Assembly: GCA_024449915.1 (NCBI GenBank)
Contig: JAMZAV010002194.1
Span: 1 to 64,000 of the forward strand
Source of the DNA: Sweltsa coloradensis
Lineage: Eukaryota; Arthropoda; Insecta; Plecoptera; Chloroperlidae
Direction of reading: 5' to 3'
Length of the DNA stretch: 64,000 bases
Below are positions 20,649 to 30,369 of this stretch, in pieces (within the stretch, counting starts at the first letter, position 1; each line of letters begins with the position of its first letter). The notes under the pieces were generated by a model. That model was not told where the DNA came from. It searched no databases and worked only from the letters and a program-made list of their open reading frames with translations. The position numbers and the translations under genes were made by a program.

Positions 20649-23600
20649 TTGACGGTAGAAATGTTTTTGACGGTACACATTATGGACCGCCCTATGAAAG
20701 GTTTGTTGGATTCTGGTGCTTCTCGAACCGTGCTTGGAGAACGAGGATGGAAGCTGGTACAGAGTTTAGGTTATGCTTTACAGCCCTGTGATGTTAATGT
20801 GTTCATGGCGAACGGTGCTTCTTGCAGTGTGTTAGGAATTGTCGACCTACCTTTGACTTTGTTGGATCGTAGTATTGTGTTACCTGTGATTGTAGTCCCA
20901 GCTGTGAAGAATAGCCTCGTTTTAGGTATTGACTTCTGGTCGCAGATGAAACTTGTACCCGACGCTTGTGAAGGAACGTGGTCTTTTTCTGATGCAGCGG
21001 AGTTGACTATCGAATCACTCAAGGTATTGAGGCAGAGGGATAATTTAACTTCAGAACAGGAAGATCGTCTTAATTGTCTTTTAGGAAAGTATTGTAAAGC
21101 AGAACCTTTTGGCACAGCTACTTCCCTCATTGAACATCGCATTGATACAGGACAGGCTTTGCCCATCAAGCAGCGATACTATCCCGTCTCTCCGGTTGTC
21201 TTGAAGGAAATTCATTCAGAACTTGATAATATGCTTCGAGACGATGTTGTCGAACCTTCAAGCAGCCCATGGAGCTCGCCTATTCTCCTGGTTAAGAAAC
21301 CGTCTGGCAGTTATCGTTTCGTGGTTGACTTCCGGAAAGTGAACGAAGTCAGCAAGAAAGATGCCTATCCTCTTCCTTTTGTATCGACGATTTTAGACAG
21401 GCTTCGCGAATGCCGTTACCTGTCCTCTCTTGATATCAAGAACGCGTTTTGGCAGATTCCAATGGAGAAGGGTAGCAGAGAGAAGACTGCATTCACGGTG
21501 CCGGGTCGGGGTTTATTTCAATTTAAGAGGATGCCTTTCGGTTTGCATAATAGTGCAGCTACTTGGCAACGGTTGATTGATCGAGTCCTTGGACCTGAGC
21601 TGGAACCGTATGTTTTTGTTTATTTGGATGATATCATTGTGGCAACTCCAACTTTCCAGAAACATATGGAAATATTAGAAGAGATCTTCCGCCGTTTGCG
21701 TAAAGCTTCACTCCAATTAAACTTGGAAAAATGTCAGTTTGTTCGCTCGGAGTTGAAATATTTAGGATATGTCATAGACAATAGTGGACTCCATGTCGAC
21801 CCGGATAAAGTCACAGCCATCATCAACTTCCCACGTCCTACAAGGTTAAAGAAGTCCGTCAGTTCCTGGGTATGTCCTCATGGTACAGGCGTTTCATACA
21901 AGATTTTGCGACTAAGGTAGCACCGCTGAATAATTTGCTGAAGAAGAACGCGAGGTGGTCATGGACCGAAGAGGCAGAACGGTCTTTCTGCTTATTGAAA
22001 CAGTGTCTTGTTAATGCCCCTGTTTTGTCTTGTCCAAACTTTGAGAAACCTTTTGTTATTCAAGCAGATGCGTCGGATCTCGGGATTGGTTGTGTTCTTT
22101 CTCAGGAGTTTGATGATGGTGAGCATGTCATCGCTTATGGTAGCAGGGCCTTATCCAAGTCTGAACAAAAATTCTCGGTTACAGAAAAAGAGTGTTTGGC
22201 TGTGTTGTGGGCTGTGGAACGATACCGTCCCTACATAGAAGGTTCACATTTCACCGTGATCACCGATCACCACTCTTTGCTTTGGCTCAACAATCTCAAG
22301 GATCCGGCTGGACGTCTCGCCAGATGGGCGGTACGCCTGCAACAATATGATTATGAGGTTTTACATAGGAAAGGTTCATCCCACGTAGTTCCGGACGCTT
22401 TGTCCCGAGCTATCGGCAATCTCGATTTGTTAGAAGTTGTGGCCCCTATCCAAGACCCTTGGTACCTTGAGATGAGTGATCGTGTAAGGAACGATCCACA
22501 GGCCTACTCGAATTGGAGGTTGGAGGGACTTAATCTGTTCAAACATTGTGCTGACCATCGTAAGCTGCCTGGCGACGAAGACAATTGGAAACTTGTTCTT
22601 CCTTCTAATCTCAGACAGGAAGGGATCCGAGAATCTCATGATGAACTGTTGGCTGGACACAGAGGAATGTACAAGACTTTGGCTAGAGTGGCGCTGCGGT
22701 ATTACTGGCCCAAAATGAAAAGAGATGTGTGTCGTTACGTCAGTGAATGTCAGGTGTGTGCTCAGCATAAGGTAGAACAACGACGCCCAGCAGGCTTACT
22801 GGCACCACGTACTTTTCCCCTTCATCCTGGTGAAGTCCTTACGTTGGATTTGATAGGCCCTCTGCCGCCCTCTGTGAAGCAGAATCGGTTTATTCTAGTT
22901 GTGCAGGATTGCCACACTAAATGGACTTATCTTTTCCCTTTGAAAGTAGCTACTTCGGAAGCAGTTCTTCAACCCCTGTTGAACTCTGTGTTTTTGGAGA
23001 TAGGTGCTCCTCGACTGTTGATCGTGGACAATGGCCGTCAACTTGTCAGCAAAGACTTCCGGGAAGCGATGGAGGCTTATGGAGTTGATTTGCAATTCAC
23101 TCCGTTTTACCACCCTCAGGCCAACCCTGTAGAAAGAATGAATAAGGAAGTAGGAAAATTTGCTAGCCATATTTGTGGGTGACAACCAGCGAAAATGGGA
23201 TACTCTCTTGCCACAGATCCAGTATGTGCTGCGAACTTGTAAACATGAGTCCACCCGGTATTCTCCAGCTTATTTACAGTTGGGCAGAGAACTTGGATTG
23301 TCTGGCAAGCGGAACCGTACCCACAGGAATGAGGCGGGTGATGAGATCGAGCGTGGACCCGAAGAGCATTGGGCAGGTTTAGATAATGTTCGTGAACGAG
23401 TACAGATCTATGTCCATGAGGCTCAGCAACGACAAGAGCGCAACTATAATCTGCGTCATCGGCCTGTGCAGTTCAGAGAGGGAGAAAAGGTGTGGAGGCG
23501 TAACTTTGTGCTTTCTGACGCAAGCAGGTATTTCACTGCTAAGTTAGCCAAAAAGTACATTGGTCCTTTTGTCATTTCGCGCAAGGTATCCCCCGTTTTG

Positions 23601-23678
23601 ATGGAACTTGAGCATCCTGATGGTAGAACAGCAGGACGCTGGCATGTTGTAGATTTGAAAAAGTTTGTCGAACGTTAA
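20649..23678 (+). pseudogene. pol: Element C pol: protease, RT, RNase H, integrase; two frameshifts
   Basis: Order: protease (GLLDSGASRTVLGERG); RT with FVVDFRKVNEVSKKDAYPLP, FKRMPFGLHNS and YVFVYLDDIIVATP; RNase H (IQADASDLGIGCVLSQEF, VTEKECLAVLWAVERY, VITDHHSLLWL); integrase HHCC (HRGMYKTLARVALRYYWP ... CQVCAQHK) and core with Asp in LTLDLIGPLPP, Asp in IVDNGRQ and Glu in NPVERMNKE. A C-terminal domain follows (VWRRNFVLSDAS ... YIGPFVISRKV). Frames switch near 21870, within KEVRQFLGMSSWYRRF, and near 23155, in an A-run after MNKEVGK. Pol lies about 100 bp after gag with a stop between. Apart from the indels all catalytic residues are present. Confidence 0.85.
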
Positions 23679-23708
23679 TTTCTTTCTTCGTCCAGTTTTT
23701 TTTTCTTT

Positions 23709-23722
23709 GGAAGCGGAGGGGA
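23709..23722 (+). promoter_or_regulatory. Polypurine tract of element C
   Basis: GGAAGCGGAGGGGA lies directly before the 3' LTR start TGTATAACGG. Plus-strand priming at this tract defines the LTR border. Confidence 0.85.
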
Positions 23723-25688
23723 TGTATAACGGCTTGGTTGTGTGTGTAGCAGCACACTCCACCAAACCATTATAACATTACACTAATTTAAACACTGCTA
23801 TGTTTGTCTTGGTTCCCCGCCGTTCCCCGAGTTGTAAGTGGGCATTGACGTTCATTTTGGGTTTTGAATTCTCGCGCGTGTTTTCTGCGGGTGGTGACAC
23901 TGTCTCTACCCTGGTGACTTTGTATCTGTGTGGTTGGCTTACCTTGCCGTCAGAGGAAGACAGCTGACTGCGACTCGATAAGTAGCTGAGCGAATCTCGT
24001 CGGTCGGCACTTTTGTCTGCATTCCTGTCATGGTTTGGCGATTTCTGCGAGACGACTACGTTTTACTACTGATGTAGTTGTAATATCTTCCCATACTGTT
24101 GGTGAGTTATCGTTTGTTTCTCTGATTTCTTTTTGCTTGGTGAAACTTGGTCTAGTGCCTTGGCTAGCCTAGTGGTTTGTTTAAGATCCAATCTTAGCAC
24201 GTTGTTGTTTTTGCATATTTAACAGGGATTAGGCATGGGACTGGGACCTTCAGGCCTCAATCAATAGGCACGGGACAGCACCAACGTGAAACGACGTGAA
24301 GGCTATGCAGGACTTTTCCTTGGTCGCCTCTTGAACCCTAGGCCCTAATGTGTGGAAGGGGGCGTTGTCATTCCGCCATCTTGTGGACGTAGGATCCCAG
24401 CGGGGCCTAGGCGTCAACTTTTGCTTGGAGCTGAAGATTAGGCCTAGGCCTACTCAGGTTTTCAATACATAATCTACTTCTTCCCGTGTTATGCTGTGAT
24501 TTGTTCTTCAGACATTGACCATTTAGGCTCCTGATTAGAATATTGAAATTACCCAACCTCTAGAGGCATGGTCAACCTCAACACCTTCATTAAGGTTGGA
24601 TGAACACGTTTGTTCCGATAAATGTCAGGCTAGCTAATTTGACAGCAGTCTTTTTGTAATTAAATGTTGGTGGCTATAAGTGCCATGTGTACATGCCCCT
24701 AGCCATCCTTGTCAAGGACAAGGCCTAGTTATATTCAGGCTATAGGCCAAGTGTTTTCAAAGTGTCATCTAGCCCATATGGCAGATATTTATTATAGTAA
24801 GGTGTTCATTGCCAGGAATGTAAGGTGATAGATATTTGTTCTAATGTGAAACACTGGTATGTAGCAAGGAGGTTATCAAGTAACGTTAGATATTAATTCA
24901 GTTAATACGAGGGTCTACCTCAACGCTATTTTGTGTAAATCTCACTGATGCTATATTTCTTTCCGTGGCGGAACTAACTTGTGTGTTCAAGGTGAACCTA
25001 TTGTGCCGATGTGGCATATAAGAACATTTTTGTAGGTGTTCTATTCTAAAGTAATGTTAGGTATTAATTCAGTTTAATACGAGGGTCTACCTCAACCTTT
25101 CTTTTGGAATGAGCCTACTATGTTAATATTTGTGCTGATGTGTGAACTATTTTATCTTGCTCATGAACACCGGTATCATTGTAATCAGGCTATTGCTGAT
25201 TCACTAACTGCCAAGTTGTGATTTGGTAACCTTCAACCTTTGTAACTTATAAGCATAACCTGTAACTTGTGACCTGACTTTAAGTATAGTAAAGGCTTTT
25301 CTTTGTTTGATATTTTATAGATTTCCCTTGTGCTCTTGTATGTAATCCCATGTGGCCAACCACGCTACTCGGCCGGGATTCGTACTGCTGTATTTTTCTA
25401 TCCTACTTGGGAATTGTTACAAAATACTTTTGTTTCTTTTATATCCTTGTTCTATCTTAAAAATAAACCAAGGTCATATTTTCTCTATACTTTCTTTTTC
25501 ATTCGAGGTTTGTCCGACTCCTTCGTTCTTCCTGTTGGCTTGCTTGTGTTATACATTTTCAGCGAAGAACGTGGCGCCCAATTTTTCCGTCTGGTCACAC
25601 TGTTATTTAGTTATTAAGTTGTGCGAACCACTACGAGACTCGAAGCCGCCCACGCCCCTTCTCCAACTGAGCTGAGTGGCACGTCACA
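23723..25688 (+). repeat. 3' LTR of element C
   Basis: Nearly identical to 17333-19295; it begins TGTATAACGG and ends CGTCACA. It is followed at 25689 by GAGTGTACATCC, which is LINE sequence. Differences from the 5' LTR are mostly one-base homopolymer changes and scattered transitions. Confidence 0.88.
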
Positions 25689-28407
25689 GAGTGTACATCC
25701 AAATTTGTTTCGAAGTTATTGATGTTACTCTTTATGTAAGTCAAAAGTTGCAATATATATAAAGAAGGCATAGTTAATATTTTTAGATTTTGGAAATGTA
25801 TTCTGCAAGATTCTAACTGATTTAGATGAAGTATATTCCTGAGAGCTCTTTTCTGTAATTTAAACACTGTTTCCCACAGTATAAAATTTCCCCAAAATAT
25901 TATGCCGTAGTTCATTTTTGAGTGATACATTCCATAGTATTGATTTTTCAATGTGTTTATATCAGCCATCTTGGACATTATTCTGATTGCATAACAGCTG
26001 CTAGAGAGCTTATTGCATAAGGCATTTATGTGGTTACTCCAATCAAGATTTCCGTCAAGCTGTACCCCTAGGAATGGTACATGTGAGTTTTGCTCCAGTA
26101 CTACATTCTGCACATTTATGACTATTTGTTGAGGGGCAGAATGCTTATTCTTAAAATATATTACTTTTGTTTTATTCGGATTTAGAGACAAAAAGTTTGC
26201 ATCAAACCAGTTATTTATCTCTAACATTACGAAATTGGCCTTGATCAATAATTCAGCCAAGTTGGAATTCGTAAGTAGAACATTTGAATCATCGGCAAAA
26301 AGAGTTAACAAATCGGCTGCAATGTTGCCCGGCATGTCATTAATATAAATAAGAAATAGAATTGGTCCAAGTATTGATCCTTGTGGGACTCCTAACTTAA
26401 CTTCCCCCCAATTGGAGAAGTATATTTTCTCATTATTATTGTTATAAAGTTTTTTAATACATGTTTTTTTGTTTCCTGTTTGATAAGTATGATTTGAACC
26501 AATCATTTGCTATACCTCTGATACCATAATGTTCTAGTTTTTTAAGTAAAATTTCGTGATTTACGCTGTCAAAAGCTTTGCTTAGGTCACAGAAAATACC
26601 TATTGTGTGCTCCTTCATATTCAGTGATCTGTATATAAATTCTGTAAAATTAGTTATAGCTGACATAGTTGATCTGTTTTCCCGGAATCCGTGTTGATTG
26701 GAGGAGAGTATTTTGTTATCATTCAAGTAACTCATTAACCTATTAAGCATAACACGTTCCAGAATTTTTGAAAACACTGGGAGTAATGAAATAGGTCTAT
26801 AGTTATCAGGTAAGGTTTTTGCCCCTTTTTTGAACAGCGGGATCACTTTCGAGCATTTGAATTCATCAGGAAAAATTCCAGATTCCAGAGACACATTAAA
26901 TAATTCAACAAGAGGATCAGTAAGGTAGTTTGCATATTTTTTCAGTATAAAGTTGGGGATTTCATCTAGCCCAGATGAATTTTTATTACCCGATTGTTTT
27001 AGGAGGGACATCATTTCTAGTTTTGTAACGGGACAAAGAAAAATTGAATTGTTTACAGGAGGACTAGCATTATTGAGTAATTTGATTGCTTCAACATCAT
27101 TGGTAAATTTTTTAGGCATGTTTGAAGAAGCAGCTGTTATAAAGAATGAATTAAATATATTGGCGACGGCTTCGGGATTATCCGTGGCACTACCACCATG
27201 ATTTAGTTCTACCTTATTGGGCTGCGAAGAACTTGTCTTCCTCCCTAGTTCCTTGTTAATTAGATTCCAAGTTGTTTTGGCAATGTTGTCAGAGTTGATT
27301 ATTTGCGATTGGATATGTGATTTTTTAGCTAACATGACAACTGTTTTAAATATGCGCTTATACGTTTCTACATAATTATGAAGCACCTCACTACCCGATT
27401 CTTTAGACAATTGAATAAGAAGCCGTTTGTGTTTACTAGAAATTCTTATACCCTTTTGTTACCCAGGACTTTTTTGGTGGTAAGCATTTCTTCGTAGTTA
27501 TGGGAAAGGCCTTGTCAAAATGGCTATGGAAGGCCGAGATGAAGTGATAGAACTTGTCAGCCGTTGTAGTAGCGTTACGGCTTGCAGTCCAATTTTCTTG
27601 TTGTAGGAATGTTTCAAACAGATCAAGATTTTTTTTTGAGAAGAATCGTTTTGTAACTGTTGGCCTAGGTCTTTTATCTGGCTGAGAGACTTGTAAACTA
27701 TTGTATTCAAAAGCAATGCTTTGAGCAAAATGATCAGATAGACCAGACTCAAAAACTTGAGTTTCAAAAGTAGACTGCTGTATGTTTGTACCAATGTTGT
27801 CCAGACAAGCTTGGTAATTTCAATTTAACCTGCTGAGGCGAGTTGGCTCATTAATAGTAAGTGAAATTCCATAGCTTTTAAGGAGAGTTACCAGAGATAC
27901 CTTATCCCTACAGTCACCCAACATGTTAATATTGAAGTCACCACAAACAGTTAAAACATGTTTGCCTTTTATTGCAGTGTCAAGCAGAGTTTCTAGTCGA
28001 CTAAAAAATAAATCTAAGTTTCTCCTTATAATACTAGGGGGTCTGTAAATGCATACAATTAACATGTTGAGTTCCGTTATTTCTACAGCAGAGCATTCAA
28101 ATACATGTTCAACACTTAGGTTGCATAAGTCAATCCTGTTTACAAAAGAAATTTCATTTTTAAGGTAGATACAGCTACCCCCATAGCATCTGTTATTACC
28201 TACTACTTCCCTACAGAAGGAAGAGGCAAGCCTACATTTGGCAATAGTGCAATTTGGCATTTCAGAAGCTGAGCGCCAGTGTTCAGAAAAACAATACACA
28301 TCAGCCCCCAGCTCTAGGTCAGACACTTCTAATAAGTTTCGTTTGAACAAGGACAGGACTGAATATTTTGATGGTATACCTTGAAATGACGTTTGTCCTC
28401 TTCGCAC
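25689..28407 (-). pseudogene. LINE copy 1 ORF2: AP endonuclease and reverse transcriptase
   Basis: The protein nicks target DNA and copies element RNA there. From the 5' side: endonuclease (VYCFSEHWRS, CYGGSCIYLKN, IVCIYRPPS, LTVCGDFNINML); the linker (KSWVTKGI-type wording is broken near 27440); RT ([91 protein letters not shown] and the catalytic LFADDSNVLLT). The C-terminal zone (MNYGIIFWGN) precedes the LTR insertion. Frames change near 27800, 27440 and 26480. The start of ORF2 overlaps the region just after the ORF1 stop. It is inactive as read but otherwise complete. Confidence 0.85.
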
Positions 28408-28415
28408 AACCTGTT

Positions 28416-29609
28416 CTAATATGAACGCCCTAAAGTTGGAGTGTACTTTTTAGTGGGAATCGAAGTCCGCTTGGAACCAGAACGATTGACCGGGTTCCCT
28501 TGCGAACCAACCTGCTGTGCAGACCCATTGTTCCACTTAGTTTTTGGGATGGTACCCGTGGGCCTGTGTCCGCCAAACGAGAAAGGTGGCCCTACGTTTG
28601 GAGTTGATGCTGCTTGCCTACTGGAACCAATCTGCGTGAGCTTCGGCACTCGAGGCAACTTGGCAGCTGGAGGAGACACAGGTCTACCAGTTGGTGTAGT
28701 TGCAGGTCTAGGACTGGGACTTCGACTCGGGCTCGGTGAAGATGTAGGCCTAGGACTCATACTCGGTTTGTGATTATTTGTTGTGAGATCGGTGATAGGT
28801 GAGTCTGTTGTCGCTGGCTTGTTCGGTGATGGTTGAACTGGTAAAACTTCATCTGACGGAGGTGGCTTTGCATGTTGTGGATTTTCAGCTTGTGGGGGAA
28901 TGGTGGCACGGAAATTATCAAGTTCTTTGAGTCTATCGACGGACCAGACTTGGCCATCGATCGTAAGTTTGTTGAAGTTCAGGAATGCTCTGAAACCTTG
29001 CTCCCTTGCCCTTCCCAGATGTTTCTTCAGGAACTCCCTTTCACCTTTAACCCTTTCGGAGAAATCTTCTGTGATTGCAATGCCTGTTCCACGTAGGTCT
29101 TTAGAACGTTTCATGATGTTGAATTTGTCTTTGTAGTTTGCTAGCTTGAGAACAATAGGCCTTTTAATATTGGGCCTAGCTAGACCTACCCGATGCGCTC
29201 TCTCAATGTCATAACTGTCAAGACGATATCCCAGATAATCATCCAGATTTTTGCAAACCTTGACCTCGGCATCCTCCCACGATTCCCTGGCACCTTCCGG
29301 AACACCATACATTATGATGTTGTTTCTTCGGGACTGGTTCTCGAGATAGTCCAGCTTGCTCTCAAGGGTATCGATTCTACTCTGGAGAACATTGTTAGCA
29401 GCCTGCAGTTTACCTTGTTCAGCCTTGTGAACTGTTGAATAGTTCTCCAGGACTTCAAGCCTGGCTTCGAGGGCTGATTTCATTTCCTCAATATTCTTGT
29501 TAGTTGAAGCAAGGTCTTTGTAGATTTGTTTTACGCATTTGTTAGTTTCTTTTACCAGACTCGCCATTTCTTTTATATCGACCGGCATTTCTGAGCCTGG
29601 GACAGCCAT
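28416..29609 (-). CDS. LINE copy 1 ORF1 protein (coiled coil, RRM, C-terminal domain)
   Basis: Open for 397 codons from the ATG at 29609. ORF1 proteins bind element RNA as trimers and chaperone it. Residues 1-90 form a heptad-like coiled coil (VKETNKCVKQIYKDL ... LESKLDYLENQ). The RRM begins SRRNNIIMYGVPEGARESW, and the C-terminal domain reads ERAHRVGLARPN, IVLKLANYKDK and EREFLKKHLGRAREQG. After about residue 235 comes a Pro/Ser/Thr-rich tail ending SIPTKKYTPTLGRSY. Copy 2 ends SIPTKKYSPIAGRTY although the tails differ in between. This is one of the few intact frames in the window. Confidence 0.85.
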   Translation of the reverse strand: MAVPGSEMPVDIKEMASLVKETNKCVKQIYKDLASTNKNIEEMKSALEARLEVLENYSTVHKAEQGKLQAANNVLQSRIDTLESKLDYLENQSRRNNIIMYGVPEGARESWEDAEVKVCKNLDDYLGYRLDSYDIERAHRVGLARPNIKRPIVLKLANYKDKFNIMKRSKDLRGTGIAITEDFSERVKGEREFLKKHLGRAREQGFRAFLNFNKLTIDGQVWSVDRLKELDNFRATIPPQAENPQHAKPPPSDEVLPVQPSPNKPATTDSPITDLTTNNHKPSMSPRPTSSPSPSRSPSPRPATTPTGRPVSPPAAKLPRVPKLTQIGSSRQAASTPNVGPPFSFGGHRPTGTIPKTKWNNGSAQQVGSQGNPVNRSGSKRTSIPTKKYTPTLGRSY

Positions 29610-29854
29610 GGAGTTCCGAAAAACGAGGGTTAGGTTTAAAAATGAGGTTATGGCTGGGCTTCAGGCTAGGTAGCTAGACTGGTTTTATGTGCTGCTAGCG
29701 TGATTACCAGGGTATAATATGATTTGGATGGTTATATTTAGGTACTATTCCATTAGAAAACTGCCAGAGTGTATCTATGTGTGCTAATCAACTTGTTTAG
29801 TCTTATTTATATATTATGGAGTAGTGGAGATGTACAGCTAAGCTACTCACCGCC
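29610..29854 (-). other. 5' UTR of LINE copy 1
   Basis: About 245 bp between the element edge and the ORF1 ATG. The outer 11 bases resemble the start of copy 2; the rest is diverged. An internal promoter would be expected here but no motif was identified. Confidence 0.5.
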
Positions 29855-30009
29855 TTGTAATTGTGGCTGAATCTGAACCTCATGTAGATCAGCAAGACAT
29901 AGAGAAGGAAGTTCAACTGGTGCCGGCTCACACCCAAGACTCGCCTGGACAGAAGATGCGAACTCGCAGTGGAAGAAGAGTGATACTTCCGTTACGATAC
30001 AATGAATAA
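29855..30009 (+). pseudogene. C-terminal tail of Gypsy A polyprotein beyond the nested insertion
   Basis: The plus-strand frame VIVAESEPHVDQQDIEKEV ... MRTRSGRRVILPLRYNE ends with a TAA at 30007-30009. The closing RTRSGR.v.lP.Ry pattern is the usual end of Gypsy pol. It follows the LINE 5' edge and precedes the polypurine tract and 3' LTR, so it is the displaced end of the integrase frame that stops at 16474. Confidence 0.75.
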
Positions 30010-30060
30010 TAATTAAATATAATCAAATCTATTAAGTAAAATTGTTAATTACACATAAAC

Positions 30061-30073
30061 GAAGAAGGGAAGA
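30061..30073 (+). promoter_or_regulatory. Polypurine tract of Gypsy A
   Basis: GAAGAAGGGAAGA abuts the 3' LTR start TGTTGTATAATAG. Confidence 0.75.
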
Positions 30074-30181
30074 TGTTGTATAATAGTATGCATCTCTATG
30101 TACTATGTATACTCTATGTATGGCTGTTGTCATAACAACAGGGTCATTTAATAAACAACAGTTATCATTGCTAATCTTGTC
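30074..30181 (+). repeat. 3' LTR of Gypsy A
   Basis: It matches the 5' LTR (12069-12176) almost base for base, but ends at cttgtc followed by ccccta instead of the terminal aaca. Confidence 0.85.
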
Positions 30182-30207
30182 CCCTAGGCCAAAGTTTACT
30201 TTATTTC

Positions 30208-30359
30208 TGTTAGTAATTTAATGTGGATTGATGAAGGATATACAAATGAGAACACTGCGTTCTACTTAAGTGAGTGATTTATCTGAAGGGCTGAACCGGA
30301 AGTACAAAACAAGATTACATAAAAACACACAGCCTTCTTGATCAGAGACTACACCAACA
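30208..30359 (-). repeat. 3' LTR of Copia D
   Basis: 152 bp; it matches 34752-34903 base for base as far as I compared. The identity suggests recent insertion. Confidence 0.92.
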
Positions 30360-30369
30360 CTCCCCCTAG
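30360..30369 (-). promoter_or_regulatory. Polypurine tract of Copia D
   Basis: On the minus strand CTAGGGGGAG lies directly before the 3' LTR. Confidence 0.75.

Larger units (their letters stand above)
17333..25688 (+). mobile_element. Osvaldo/Ulysses-like Gypsy LTR retrotransposon C, complete, young
   Basis: Direct LTRs of 1963 and 1966 bp (17333-19295 and 23723-25688) flank a primer site for tRNA-Lys, gag with a zinc knuckle, one pol (PR-RT-RH-IN) and a polypurine tract. There is no env. The LTRs differ by only a few single-base changes per kb in the parts I compared. The LTR exceeds the usual Gypsy size, and long LTRs plus a Lys primer are known from the Drosophila Osvaldo/Ulysses group. 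The target duplication is GAGT (possibly GAGTG). The left copy has lost a few bases: gagt is followed by tataacgg where the 3' LTR reads tgtataacgg. Three frameshifts interrupt the genes. Confidence 0.82.
16475..29854 (-). mobile_element. Non-LTR retrotransposon (Jockey/CR1-group LINE) copy 1, interrupted by an LTR element
   Basis: The minus-strand element has a 5' UTR, ORF1 (coiled coil plus RRM), ORF2 (endonuclease plus RT) and a 3' tail of AAGAT repeats. A second copy at about 46437-51374 shares ORF1, ORF2, 3' UTR and tail, which fixes the ends: the 5' edge is ggcggtgagta at about 29854, against ggcggtgggta in copy 2. It sits inside Gypsy A. It is itself split at 17332/25689 by the Osvaldo-like element; removing that element restores a sequence collinear with copy 2 across TATGCGAGTGT. 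No clear target duplication was seen. Clade assignment beyond the Jockey/CR1 group (Crack, Daphne or L2-like) needs a tree. Confidence 0.8.
12069..30181 (+). mobile_element. Gypsy LTR retrotransposon A, split by a nested LINE and a second LTR element
   Basis: A 112-bp LTR at 12069-12180 is repeated at 30074-30181, and both copies read in the same direction. The left part carries primer site, gag, protease, RT, RNase H and integrase. The right part, after the nested insertion (16475-29854), carries the polyprotein C-terminus, a polypurine tract and the 3' LTR. The gene order gag-PR-RT-RH-IN defines Gypsy (Metaviridae). The RT/RNase H/IN wording and a tRNA-Leu-like primer site suggest the Mag/SURL group. 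Net element size without the insertion is about 4.7 kb. The 3' LTR lacks the terminal aaca, and no target duplication was recognised. Confidence 0.8.

Noticed and set aside
28441..28773. 110-codon plus-strand frame rich in Gly/Leu
   Set aside because: Antisense of the Pro-rich tail of the LINE ORF1.
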